Shown here one piece after another: positions 34,845 through 42,585 of a DNA stretch of 64,000 nucleotides. A program made the position numbers and the translations under genes. The number at the start of each line of letters is the position of its first letter. Positions within the stretch are counted from its first letter, which is position 1. The notes under the pieces are model-generated. The model was not told the DNA's origin and searched no databases. It worked only from the letters and a program-made list of their open reading frames with translations. The stretch lies in the NCBI RefSeq assembly GCF_009662475.1, contig NZ_CP045571.1:1548501-1612500 (forward strand), read 5' to 3'. The DNA comes from Acidithiobacillus thiooxidans ATCC 19377. Its GTDB lineage: Bacteria > Pseudomonadota > Gammaproteobacteria > Acidithiobacillales > Acidithiobacillaceae.

Positions 34845-35560
34845 GGGCGACTCCTGATGAAACTGGCATACCCCTGCACGATGGCGGGAAGTGCTGCTTT
34901 CCGCTTAATCATTGCGTCAGCGAGGAATTGTTGCAACTCTTCGGACACAGCACGGAAGGGTTTACCCATCCCGCAGCACTCCCGGATATAGCCATCAGGC
35001 AATGCCACGATGCGGCTGATCCAGCCTTCCAGGAAAACAGCCTGGACACGCCCATAAAAGGGATGGCGACGCACGATGAGTTCCCCCTCGGCCAATTTAC
35101 GGATGCTATTCGTCGGATTGCTTTCGACCCCAAGCAGGGCATGGCTGTGATCGAAAGCGGCGAAGAACCGCACATGAGGAGTGACCAGGGCCGCCTTCAG
35201 ATTGCGGGCGCGGTCGCCATTACCAATGAAGAGGTCGTAGGCCAGCAGGGCCGCTACCCGCTGAGGATAGCGTTGCGCCACAGAATCCAGCTGGTTTTCC
35301 AGCACATCGGGCAGATTGATGCCGGGCGAGTGCAGCATCAGGCTCGCGTAGGTGGGACCGTCGCCGGTGCTGGTGAGCACGCCATCGGCCACCGGCACAT
35401 GCAGCGTCTGAGCCAGCCGCAAGGCCACATACTCGTTGTAGACGCAGTGTGGGGCTTCTTCTCCGTCGAATTTAAGAGTGGCGCCCAGGGTACAGAGGGC
35501 CGGCGCGGTAATACCCGATTTGCGGGTACTGGAGATACGGCGAATTTTATATGTTTCCAT
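34841..35560 (-). CDS. HipA-like serine/threonine kinase
   Basis: 239 residues. LLAYDLFIGNGDRARNLKAAL matches the HipA catalytic loop (NxDRxxxN), and FFAAFDHSHALLG matches the metal-binding Asp segment. It is shorter than E. coli HipA (440) and resembles single-domain HipA-like kinases. I take the ATG at 35560; an in-frame GTG at 35578 is also possible. HipA toxins phosphorylate tRNA synthetases or other targets. No HipB-type HTH lies beside it; instead a 270-residue protein follows in the operon. A tandem 9-bp repeat sits about 140 bp upstream. Confidence 0.72.
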   Translation of the reverse strand: METYKIRRISSTRKSGITAPALCTLGATLKFDGEEAPHCVYNEYVALRLAQTLHVPVADGVLTSTGDGPTYASLMLHSPGINLPDVLENQLDSVAQRYPQRVAALLAYDLFIGNGDRARNLKAALVTPHVRFFAAFDHSHALLGVESNPTNSIRKLAEGELIVRRHPFYGRVQAVFLEGWISRIVALPDGYIRECCGMGKPFRAVSEELQQFLADAMIKRKAALPAIVQGYASFIRSRP

Positions 35561-35701
35561 CACGGCATCTTGCCCCACACCTCCAATCCCGTACTTTGCT
35601 TATGCGTGAATATAACCGCCAACAAACTAAACCGCCGAGCAGCAGTACCGCGATACGACACTGAATTCCGGCACTAATTCTGCTACTGGAAACATATCCA
35701 T

Positions 35702-35746
35702 CTCTACCATCTCTACCATCTCTACCATCTCTACCATCTCTACCAA
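35702..35746. repeat. Five tandem 9-bp repeats (CTCTACCAT)
   Basis: Five consecutive units, the last with one change (CTCTACCAA). The array is upstream of the HipA-like gene and downstream of the MFS gene. On the minus strand it reads GATGGTAGA repeats and keeps a frame open, but no gene is supported. It could be an iteron-like operator or a variable-number repeat. Confidence 0.85.
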
Positions 35747-35867
35747 CTAGGCCACACCTAAAGCGCCCGCATGCCAAGAGAGTTTCCCAGTCTACTAGAC
35801 CCGCCCGCCAGAGGATTTTGTAGAATTATAAAGCCAATGAGTATCCCAGACATAGATGCCACTCTGT

Positions 35868-37250
35868 CTATCGGTGAAGACGGAGCATACTTGCGAAGGA
35901 TGAGATTGCAGATATGGCGCAGGCAAGACCAAACACATAGATAATGAAATGCATACCCGAACTATCGGCTAGGCGACCGTTTAAAAGAACAATAACCATA
36001 GCGACTATCGCGGCACCAATAGACTGTCCAGCAGTTCTGGCGGTCGATAGAACGCCAGAAGCTGTGACTGCTCGATTCTTCGTTACATTCAAGAACATTT
36101 CTTTGTTGTTTGGCGGAAGAAAAAAGCCGTACCCAATCCCACAAGCCGTTATGCGCCAAAGAAAGTTTCCGACTTCGGCATTCTTTGGAAGCAAAACAAA
36201 TGATCCTAGCGCCAGACAGAAGACTACTATACCTGCTGTAGATATTTTCGTTGGGTTAAACCGATTAGAAAGCCTTCCAGCTATTGGGGCACATATGGCT
36301 ACAGCAATAGGCCACGGCGTAATAATGAAAGCTGACTTCAGGACGCTATACGAGTATGTGTGTTGCAATACAAACGGCAGGGCAACCAGGGCTATCCCTT
36401 GAGATACGAACATCGTGACAGATGAGATAACTGCAAATGAATATCGGCGGGACCAGAAGATGTCCAGAGGCAGAAGTGGATTTTTTGTCTTTACCTGTAT
36501 GAAAACGAACGCGCCCAGCAGCACAACAGAGGTGATCAATGATAATAGGACGATACTACTGTTCCACCGACCTATTCGATCGACAGTAACCACCATCAAA
36601 CCAAATGCAGTCGCAGAGGTGATGGCGCCTAGCCAGTCAAAGCCCTTTTCAGTCCGTGAGTCAGTTCCCAAGGCTGTAAATGACAAGGTAATGGCAACCA
36701 CCCCAAGAGGGATATTGATGTAGAATAGCCACGGCCAGGAGAGATATGAAATGATCAAGCCGCCCAATGCTGGCCCAATAGCCGTGCCAACAGCGAACGC
36801 CAAAGCATTGAGCCCGAATATGGTTCCTAACGAACTGGGTGGAAATATCACGCGATACATACCAAGACCGACACTTATCATCACCGCATAGCTGATCCCC
36901 TGAATGACCCTCATGGCGACTAGCATGGTGAAAGTTGACGATAGGCCGCAGCCTAGCGATGAGAGAGTAAACAAGACCATTCCTACTGTATAGAAACGTC
37001 GTTCCCCTACCCTCGACCCTAGTGACGCACTAATCAGCATTGTTGCTGCGCTAGCCACTAGATACCCGTTAGCAACCCAAATTATGGATGCGGGATCCAC
37101 CTGCAATGCATGAGAAATGGATGGCAAAGCGATATTGACAATAGAGCTATCTATAGCCGACATCAATACGCCTATCAAAACAGCCGTCGCTGCAAAATAA
37201 CGCCGAGGAAGTTCAAAACCAAGTTCATCTGAATCAGCATTTAACGACAT
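35868..37250 (-). CDS. MFS drug-type transporter (DHA2/EmrB-QacA group)
   Basis: 460 residues with about 14 hydrophobic segments. The start region SAIDSSIVNIALPSI is the DHA2 motif D1. GSRVGERRFYTVG corresponds to motif A and AIGPALGGLIISY to motif C. Its ATG overlaps the end of the GAPDH-like gene by 17 bp, so it is the last gene of a prpD-type operon. The likely role is export of a product or substrate of that pathway. Substrate unknown. Confidence 0.85.
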   Translation of the reverse strand: MSLNADSDELGFELPRRYFAATAVLIGVLMSAIDSSIVNIALPSISHALQVDPASIIWVANGYLVASAATMLISASLGSRVGERRFYTVGMVLFTLSSLGCGLSSTFTMLVAMRVIQGISYAVMISVGLGMYRVIFPPSSLGTIFGLNALAFAVGTAIGPALGGLIISYLSWPWLFYINIPLGVVAITLSFTALGTDSRTEKGFDWLGAITSATAFGLMVVTVDRIGRWNSSIVLLSLITSVVLLGAFVFIQVKTKNPLLPLDIFWSRRYSFAVISSVTMFVSQGIALVALPFVLQHTYSYSVLKSAFIITPWPIAVAICAPIAGRLSNRFNPTKISTAGIVVFCLALGSFVLLPKNAEVGNFLWRITACGIGYGFFLPPNNKEMFLNVTKNRAVTASGVLSTARTAGQSIGAAIVAMVIVLLNGRLADSSGMHFIIYVFGLACAISAISSFASMLRLHR

Positions 37251-38046
37251 ATTGTGATTCCGTTGTAATGTCTGTAAGAGATACGGTATTTACCAACGGC
37301 GCCCAAGGCATCACCTTGTGTTGGCTCTGAGTGATTTGGGAAAAACTCGGGCGTAGGTTATCCCGGACATCTTGCATGCGGCCTTCGAAAGAGCGGGTGC
37401 CGAGTACTCCGTTGGGCGTGTCAGGATGCACGATGTCCGTTTCTATCGACACAATATTTTTGGCGTTGAGATCAATGGACTGAAGAGCTTCGATTATCAC
37501 GCGCAGAGAGGCGTGCATTCCAGTCGTTTGGCAAGAACCAAGGCAGTATGTGCCTACGCCAACAACTTTGCGATTAATTGTAGGGATGTCATTCTCTGAA
37601 AGATCAGCCAGACAACCGTAGATGCTCGGCAAATCATTTGCCTCAGCAACCCCTAAAATGGTGCCCGCCAACCCATTCAACTTGAGCGCAACGGGGCTTT
37701 TCTCTGCAATATCGGTCTTGTTGGTTGCTAGAAAAGCGATATCGAAATGTTCTGATATATCCGGATTGTCCATTCGGAGGTCATAAAAATAAAAACGGAT
37801 GCCCCGACCTTGAATTCTCAACATGTTGTCATTCATGACCTCGATCTGGGATTGTATGCCGGGACGTGCTATAGCCAGTCGTGCGACGATGCCATCAATC
37901 GGACGTAGGCTAGCATAATGTTTATCGGTCGGAGGCGCATTGGTAATAACAGCAGTAATTTCGAAGCCATCCTTTTCTGGGATGTTGTCTATGAGAAGGT
38001 TGGACCCTATCTCAGCACCACAACCAACAAGAATTGCTGTTTTCAT
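37234..38046 (-). CDS. GAPDH-like NAD(P)-dependent dehydrogenase
   Basis: 270 residues. The N-terminal strand AILVGCGAEIGSNLL is a nucleotide-binding loop. GTYCLGSCQTTGMHASLRVI corresponds to the catalytic SCTTN segment of glyceraldehyde-3-phosphate dehydrogenases, with the Cys kept. FEGRMQDVRDNLRPS resembles the later GAPDH motif. It is about 60 residues shorter than true GAPDH and the Asn after TT is Gly, so the substrate probably differs. It sits between prpD and an MFS gene and overlaps the latter, which suggests a small catabolic or biosynthetic pathway. Confidence 0.6.
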   Translation of the reverse strand: MKTAILVGCGAEIGSNLLIDNIPEKDGFEITAVITNAPPTDKHYASLRPIDGIVARLAIARPGIQSQIEVMNDNMLRIQGRGIRFYFYDLRMDNPDISEHFDIAFLATNKTDIAEKSPVALKLNGLAGTILGVAEANDLPSIYGCLADLSENDIPTINRKVVGVGTYCLGSCQTTGMHASLRVIIEALQSIDLNAKNIVSIETDIVHPDTPNGVLGTRSFEGRMQDVRDNLRPSFSQITQSQHKVMPWAPLVNTVSLTDITTESQYVVKC

Positions 38047-38087
38047 ATAATTAATCCTAGATAGAAAAACGAATCCTGCTATATATA

Positions 38088-39521
38088 TTAGATATTTCTG
38101 ATGGAGAACAGATGAAGAAAGTCAATGATTGACATATCGTCGAGTTTTGTCGCTGTGGTCATTATATCCACCAACTCATCAGATTTGACATTAACCGAAC
38201 TTCCTGAAACATTCTTGCGGAACTTTTTGATTAGGGCTGGAAAGCAGTCATTACGCCGCCTGACGTGTCCGAGTGGGTATTCGATAACCTCAGAAATCTC
38301 TTCCGCCATTCCCGTACACTTCAAGTGAAGGGCGTTCGGAATCGCTCGTTTCTCAGGGTCGTAATAACTCTCAGTGAAGCTGATCCGCTCGATACAGTTA
38401 ATTTTGTCACGCAGAGAGTGAATCTGAGGGTCAGAAGCCATAGGTTCATGAAAATCGTTAATGGTTAAATCGCCTGTGCAGAGAGCAACAGCAATCATAT
38501 ACTGAAGGCAATGATCACGATCAGCTGAATTGTTAAGCGTGCCCGACTTGTCAATGATCTGAATTGCTGGGCGCGTCGTTTCAACGCGGATATATTCGAT
38601 TTGCGCTATCGATGAGCCGACAGCTTCTATCCTCTCTCGAAGCCGTATTGCCGCTTCTACTGCCGTCTGTGCATGGTACTCTGCAGGGTTTGGTACCTTG
38701 AAAAGGATGTTCCTGATAACAAAATCTGACAGATCACGCGGGAGAGTAAGTGCGTTGCCCCTAAGAACTGCATCGTTAAACCCCCAGCGTTTCGTGGTCA
38801 GCGCTGTCGGATAGCCCATTTCGCCTGTTTGCGCGAATAGCGCCAGTTGAATGCCTCGTGCCGTTGCGTCCCCCGCTGCCCAAGACTTGCGGGTACCGGC
38901 ATTGGGTGCATGGCGATACGTTCGGAGGGGATGGCCATCTATGACAGCATTAGAAAGTGCGCTTAGCGCTTGCTCCTTCGGAAGATTCAGGAGTTTCGAT
39001 GCCGCAATTGTCGATGCAATCTTCACCAGAACAACATGATCGATTCCAAGTGCATTGAAACAGTTTTCTAAGCACAGGATTCCATGAATCTCATAAGCTC
39101 GCACAATCATATTCAGTACATCGGCCATGTTGATCGGGTTGACATCATCCCTTTGGAGATTCTGCCAAGCGGCAGCGGCTAGGATCGCACCCAAGTTATC
39201 TGATGGGTGACCCCATTCTTGAGCGAGCCAAGTATCATTGAACTCCAGCCAGCGGACCATGGAACCTATGTGGAAAGAGGCTTCTATTGGGCCTAGTTGG
39301 ATCGATGTACCTATGACTGGAACTCCTTGGTCGTTTTTGCTTAACTGCGCGCTACCAAGTAGCTTCATACAGTCACGATCCTCTGATGCGGCGATCGCAC
39401 AGCCAATTGAGTCCATTAGACAGAAGCGCGCCATGCCAAGAGTATCTTCATTAAAGCTTGACTGGCTATAAGCGTAATCAATTAATGCGCCCATAACTTC
39501 ATCAAATTTTGTATCCGTCAT
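38088..39521 (-). CDS. MmgE/PrpD family protein (2-methylcitrate dehydratase-like)
   Basis: 477 residues. Family motifs are clear: LDxxGCAI-type start (MDSIGCAIAAS), GHPSDNLGAILAAA, RKSWAAGDATARGIQLA, KVPNPAEYHAQTAVEAA and NSADRDHCLQYMIAVAL. The length matches PrpD (about 480). Family members dehydrate 2-methylcitrate; the same fold includes cis-aconitate decarboxylase. Neither prpB nor prpC is next to it, so the propionate cycle is not supported and another hydroxyacid substrate is likely. It heads a three-gene minus-strand operon. Confidence 0.88.
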   Translation of the reverse strand: MTDTKFDEVMGALIDYAYSQSSFNEDTLGMARFCLMDSIGCAIAASEDRDCMKLLGSAQLSKNDQGVPVIGTSIQLGPIEASFHIGSMVRWLEFNDTWLAQEWGHPSDNLGAILAAAAWQNLQRDDVNPINMADVLNMIVRAYEIHGILCLENCFNALGIDHVVLVKIASTIAASKLLNLPKEQALSALSNAVIDGHPLRTYRHAPNAGTRKSWAAGDATARGIQLALFAQTGEMGYPTALTTKRWGFNDAVLRGNALTLPRDLSDFVIRNILFKVPNPAEYHAQTAVEAAIRLRERIEAVGSSIAQIEYIRVETTRPAIQIIDKSGTLNNSADRDHCLQYMIAVALCTGDLTINDFHEPMASDPQIHSLRDKINCIERISFTESYYDPEKRAIPNALHLKCTGMAEEISEVIEYPLGHVRRRNDCFPALIKKFRKNVSGSSVNVKSDELVDIMTTATKLDDMSIIDFLHLFSIRNI

Positions 39522-39775
39522 GCTAATCCTTGATAAATCAAAGCCACAGTTTGAAAAGTTCAGAAATAAAAAAAACGGAGGCCGACCTCACGCTAATGGT
39601 TGTGATCAATGAGTAAGATTAAACTCTATACTGTGGCACAGCATAGTGCTAACGAATAATGTTGGCATGATCATCGAAATAATCGATGGCAGAAGGGGTT
39701 TTGTAGGTTCCTCGCTATTTTGAGTAGCTAAAAGGTAGAACTGTGGTCATGACGATGTGTTGACAAGAGACTGAG

Positions 39776-39960
39776 ATGAACCAAGAACATTTGCTCTCTC
39801 TTGCCCTGGGGTTTGTGCCACCGTGGCTGGTAGACCGAGTGACTTTTTCGGTGCAGTGAAAGCGGCTGGACCTGCACGTCGACTTTTTTCTCGCGGCAAC
39901 CGGTTCCCTTGCTCCGTCTGCGGTCAGGAGTGTCCCATCTGGAGCAAGTGCGCTCCATGC
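39776..39960 (+). pseudogene. ISL3-family transposase N-terminal remnant
   Basis: The frame from the ATG reads EHLLSLALGFVPPWLVDRV, then a stop, then KRLDLHVDFF. A shift to the next frame gives SRGNRFPCSVCGQECPIW, the zinc-finger start of ISL3 transposases. The rest of the transposase is absent. It has one stop and one frameshift. Confidence 0.68.
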
Positions 39961-40003
39961 CCGCCAGCCTACACACACTCTAATTCACCATTCGGGCCGT
40001 GGT

Positions 40004-40037
40004 TCGCAATATCTGAGCATTCGCAATATCTGAGCAT
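40004..40037. repeat. 17-bp tandem duplication
   Basis: TTCGCAATATCTGAGCA occurs twice in direct succession, followed by the partial copy TTCGC. It lies in decayed IS DNA; significance unknown. Confidence 0.85.
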
Positions 40038-40196
40038 TCGCTATACGGAAGTAACCGCTAACTGAGCGGAGTATTTTTCCGGGTCGGGCGGGCGGGGGTG
40101 AAACGCTTACAGATTCTGATCTGGGGGCGAGACATGGCAGCGGAAACGGGCAGGAAGCGTAGGGTAAGCAATGGGATGGACTGAGCGAGGTGGTTT

Positions 40197-40300
40197 GGCG
40201 GCAGGCGGCGAGCGGGCTGTGCGTGGCTGAGTTTTGCCGGCGCGAGCAGGTGAGCACGGGGAGTTTCTTCCGCTGGCGTGTATTGCTGGCGGGGGCGCCC
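40197..40300 (+). pseudogene. IS66-type TnpA fragment
   Basis: About 35 codons read EVVWRQAASGLCVAEFCRRE, then STGSFFRWR, matching the HTH of IS66 OrfA proteins. It is directly joined to an IS3 fragment, so one element has inserted or recombined into the other. Confidence 0.6.
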
Positions 40301-40326
40301 TCCGAGACAAACAGGCCGCCTGGCAA

Positions 40327-40632
40327 GTACGTCCCTGGCTTATCGGTTGCATATGGAACGACTGGCTGATGCGGGCATTGCTGCCTCTGTCGGAAGCGCC
40401 GGGGACAGCTACGACAATGCCCTGGCAGACCATCAACGGGCTCTACAAAGTGGAAGTGATCCATCATCTGGGGCCTTGGAAAAGTCGTGCGGCCGTGGAG
40501 ATGGCCACTCTGGAATGGGTGCATTGGTACAATCACCATCGTCTCCTCGGACCATTAGGGTATACCCCTCCCGCAGAAGCTGAGGCAAACTATCAGGCGC
40601 AGTTGCTGCAGCAAGCCACCAAGGCGGCTTGA
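40327..40632 (+). pseudogene. IS3-family OrfB C-terminal remnant
   Basis: The first frame gives MERLADAGIAASVGS and GDSYDNALAD (the catalytic Asn/Glu region of IS3). At about 40425 the frame changes to TINGLYKVEVIHHLGPW, EWVHWYNHHRLLGPLGY and a stop at 40632. The break removes the catalytic Glu codon (ALAET normally). Only the last third of OrfB remains. Confidence 0.75.
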
Positions 40633-40783
40633 GGAACAAAAAACACCTTCCACGATATAGGGGGCGGTTCAGTTGGTCATACGGTGAATCAATGAGTTAT
40701 TATGGGCTTTGCCGGAGCGTTGTGGCCGCTGCGTCAGCACTTCCCCAAGGGAACGGACAGTTAGTAGATGCGAGAGGACTGGG

Positions 40784-41668
40784 ATGAACATAAATGAAAT
40801 CAAGGCATTTATAGCGGTCGTAGAAACTCGGAGCATAACCCAGGCGGCGATTCGTCTAAATCGGGTTCAATCGAGCATCTCTCATAGGATAAAGAACTTA
40901 GAAAACAGCCTTGGCGTTAGCCTTTTGGATCGACAGATAGATGGAATTATCCCAACGGCACAAGGAAAAGTTTTATATGACTATGCAATACAGATATTGA
41001 ACCTTGTGCAGGACTGCCAGAACAAAATCATTTCCCAAAGAGATTACGAAAGTATTAGGCTTGGTCTAATTGAGTGTCTTCCACCATACATCGTCAATTC
41101 CCTTATAGACCTAATATACACTTATGGTCACCGGATAGACATCTCTGTCGGCAATACGATCAACCTACTTGAAGCGTATAACAAGAATGAATTAGATATG
41201 GTTATTGTTGGTTCTGGTTTTTCACATACAGATCATGGTTGTCGAGTACCACTGTTCTCTGACGACCTTGTCGTCGTAACCGAAAAATCAGCTCAACCGA
41301 TTGATGAATTTTGTGATCTTGATAAAAGAATATTTTTAATAAGCAGCAGGAAAGCAGCGTCGTTGAGGAATTTTAACATTTTATTTGAAGAAACGGGGAT
41401 CGCGCCTAGGCAAATTGTCGAGTGTGGATCATACCCCATACTTTTTTCCAATATTGCCTCAGGGAAAGGTGTTTCCTTGGTCCTACGCTGCTCTATCAGC
41501 CGAGCGACGCATGACCAAATCAAGATCCATAATCTTCATGGCAGATTTAGCAAATTCCAGATCGAGCTTCTGTATCGTAAAAATCTCCCATATCTAGACG
41601 TCCCGAAGCTTCGCAAACTGATCGTATCTATTTTTCAGGATAAACGGCTGACACACATAGGATATTGA
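40784..41668 (+). CDS. LysR-family transcriptional regulator
   Basis: 294 residues. The N-terminal winged HTH is INEIKAFIAVVETRSITQAA through RVQSSISHRIKNLE, SLGVSLLDR and the linker helix. The effector domain follows with the usual alpha/beta pattern (KNELDMVIVGSG). I take the ATG at 40784 with GAGGACTGGG upstream; codons before it come from IS debris. LysR regulators normally sit divergent to their targets. The nearest metabolic operon is prpD-gap-like-MFS on the other strand, now about 1.2 kb away because of IS remnants, so it is the likely target. Confidence 0.85.
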   Translation: MNINEIKAFIAVVETRSITQAAIRLNRVQSSISHRIKNLENSLGVSLLDRQIDGIIPTAQGKVLYDYAIQILNLVQDCQNKIISQRDYESIRLGLIECLPPYIVNSLIDLIYTYGHRIDISVGNTINLLEAYNKNELDMVIVGSGFSHTDHGCRVPLFSDDLVVVTEKSAQPIDEFCDLDKRIFLISSRKAASLRNFNILFEETGIAPRQIVECGSYPILFSNIASGKGVSLVLRCSISRATHDQIKIHNLHGRFSKFQIELLYRKNLPYLDVPKLRKLIVSIFQDKRLTHIGY

Positions 41669-41733
41669 TTGCAATAAAAGCGGCTCAGTTACTCCATTCA
41701 TCAACCGAGGAACCTTATGAACTGATCATGAGC

Positions 41734-42149
41734 ATGAAAAATAGTCGTAGTCTAGAAGTATCTGGGAGGGATGCATATACCAGCAGTTTAGCTTTGCGGT
41801 TAGCGAGTTCGAAGAAATTATCTCTTCCATTCGCATCATGAACCCCCTATTCTCTCATGATGGGGGACTCGCTCACACACCGCTCCCAGTCGCATTCTCT
41901 GGTTGGCGTAATCGGTCCACAGACGATGTCTCATATGGTGGCGACTCCGCAACTGTGACCCACGTTTTTTATCTTCCCCCCGAGGTGCTGCGCTGGACCG
42001 GTGACGGTAAAACCTCCGGCGAGATCGCCAACATCCTGCAAATCTCAGAGCGCACGGTAAATTTTCATACCAGCAAAGCCATCACCAAGCTGCAGGTGAA
42101 CAACAAAACCGCAGCAGTTCTCCAAGCCTCTATGCTGGGTCTTCTGTGA
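41734..42149 (+). pseudogene. Decayed LuxR-type regulator
   Basis: The start MKNSRSLEV continues, after a frame change, as IYQQFSFAVSEFEEIISSI, resembling a LuxR-type N-terminus. The middle (autoinducer domain) is almost wholly missing. The C-terminal HTH is preserved: EVLRWTGDGKTSGEIANIL and ISERTVNFH, ending LQASMLGLL. Because most of the sensor domain is deleted it cannot respond to acyl-homoserine lactone. It may still produce a short DNA-binding protein from the ATG at 41838. Confidence 0.7.
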
Positions 42150-42464
42150 TTCCGACCTGTGACACTGCGCAACTACAAGCACCCCAATCTCCTTCTGTGT
42201 TTTTGTCCTGTTTGCCCCTCTGCCCCCGGAGGTAATATTGGAAGATTCCGCCCAATATTGTAATTTCCCAGTATTTTGACCAGCATATCGCTCTCTCGAC
42301 CATTTTTGCCACCACGAAAAACCGGTCTCACTGACCAGTTCCATGCTTTGGGGTGTTACAAAATCGCCGGACACGGAAGCCATGGAAGGGAAAGAAAAGC
42401 CTCCGACAAGTATACCGACGAGGAGAATAGCTACCCTTTTTTTCGATATCCACATAACATCCAT
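42045..42464 (-). CDS. Putative small exported protein
   Basis: An open frame of about 139 codons. It starts with a convincing signal peptide (WISKKRVAILLVGILVGGFS, ending SMASV). The region after it (SWWQKWSRERYAG) has no recognisable motif, and the last 35 codons run antisense to the LuxR remnant. Start choice is unclear (ATGs at 42479, 42464, 42455). It may be a real small secreted protein or chance. Confidence 0.35.
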   Translation of the reverse strand: MDVMWISKKRVAILLVGILVGGFSFPSMASVSGDFVTPQSMELVSETGFSWWQKWSRERYAGQNTGKLQYWAESSNITSGGRGANRTKTQKEIGVLVVAQCHRSESQKTQHRGLENCCGFVVHLQLGDGFAGMKIYRAL

Positions 42465-42585
42465 CCCATAACGGCGCATTAAAGAAAAAAATAATCATCA
42501 CGTTGCATGGAAATAACCCGCAAAATAATTGTCTTATCCCGTAACAGATCATATGATAAAGGAAAGTTCCACAGGACGGGGTAAC

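Noticed and set aside
35702-35746. Possible CRISPR-like array
   Set aside because: Nine-base units without spacers are not CRISPR. No cas genes and no other spaced repeats were seen in the window.
35547-35777. Minus-strand frame with repeated Gly-Arg-Asp units
   Set aside because: It is only the translation of the 9-bp tandem repeat. There is no ribosome site, and it overlaps the start of the HipA-like gene.
38088-39521. Methylcitrate (propionate) operon
   Set aside because: Neither prpB nor prpC is near, and the neighbours are GAPDH-like and MFS genes, so only the family assignment is kept.
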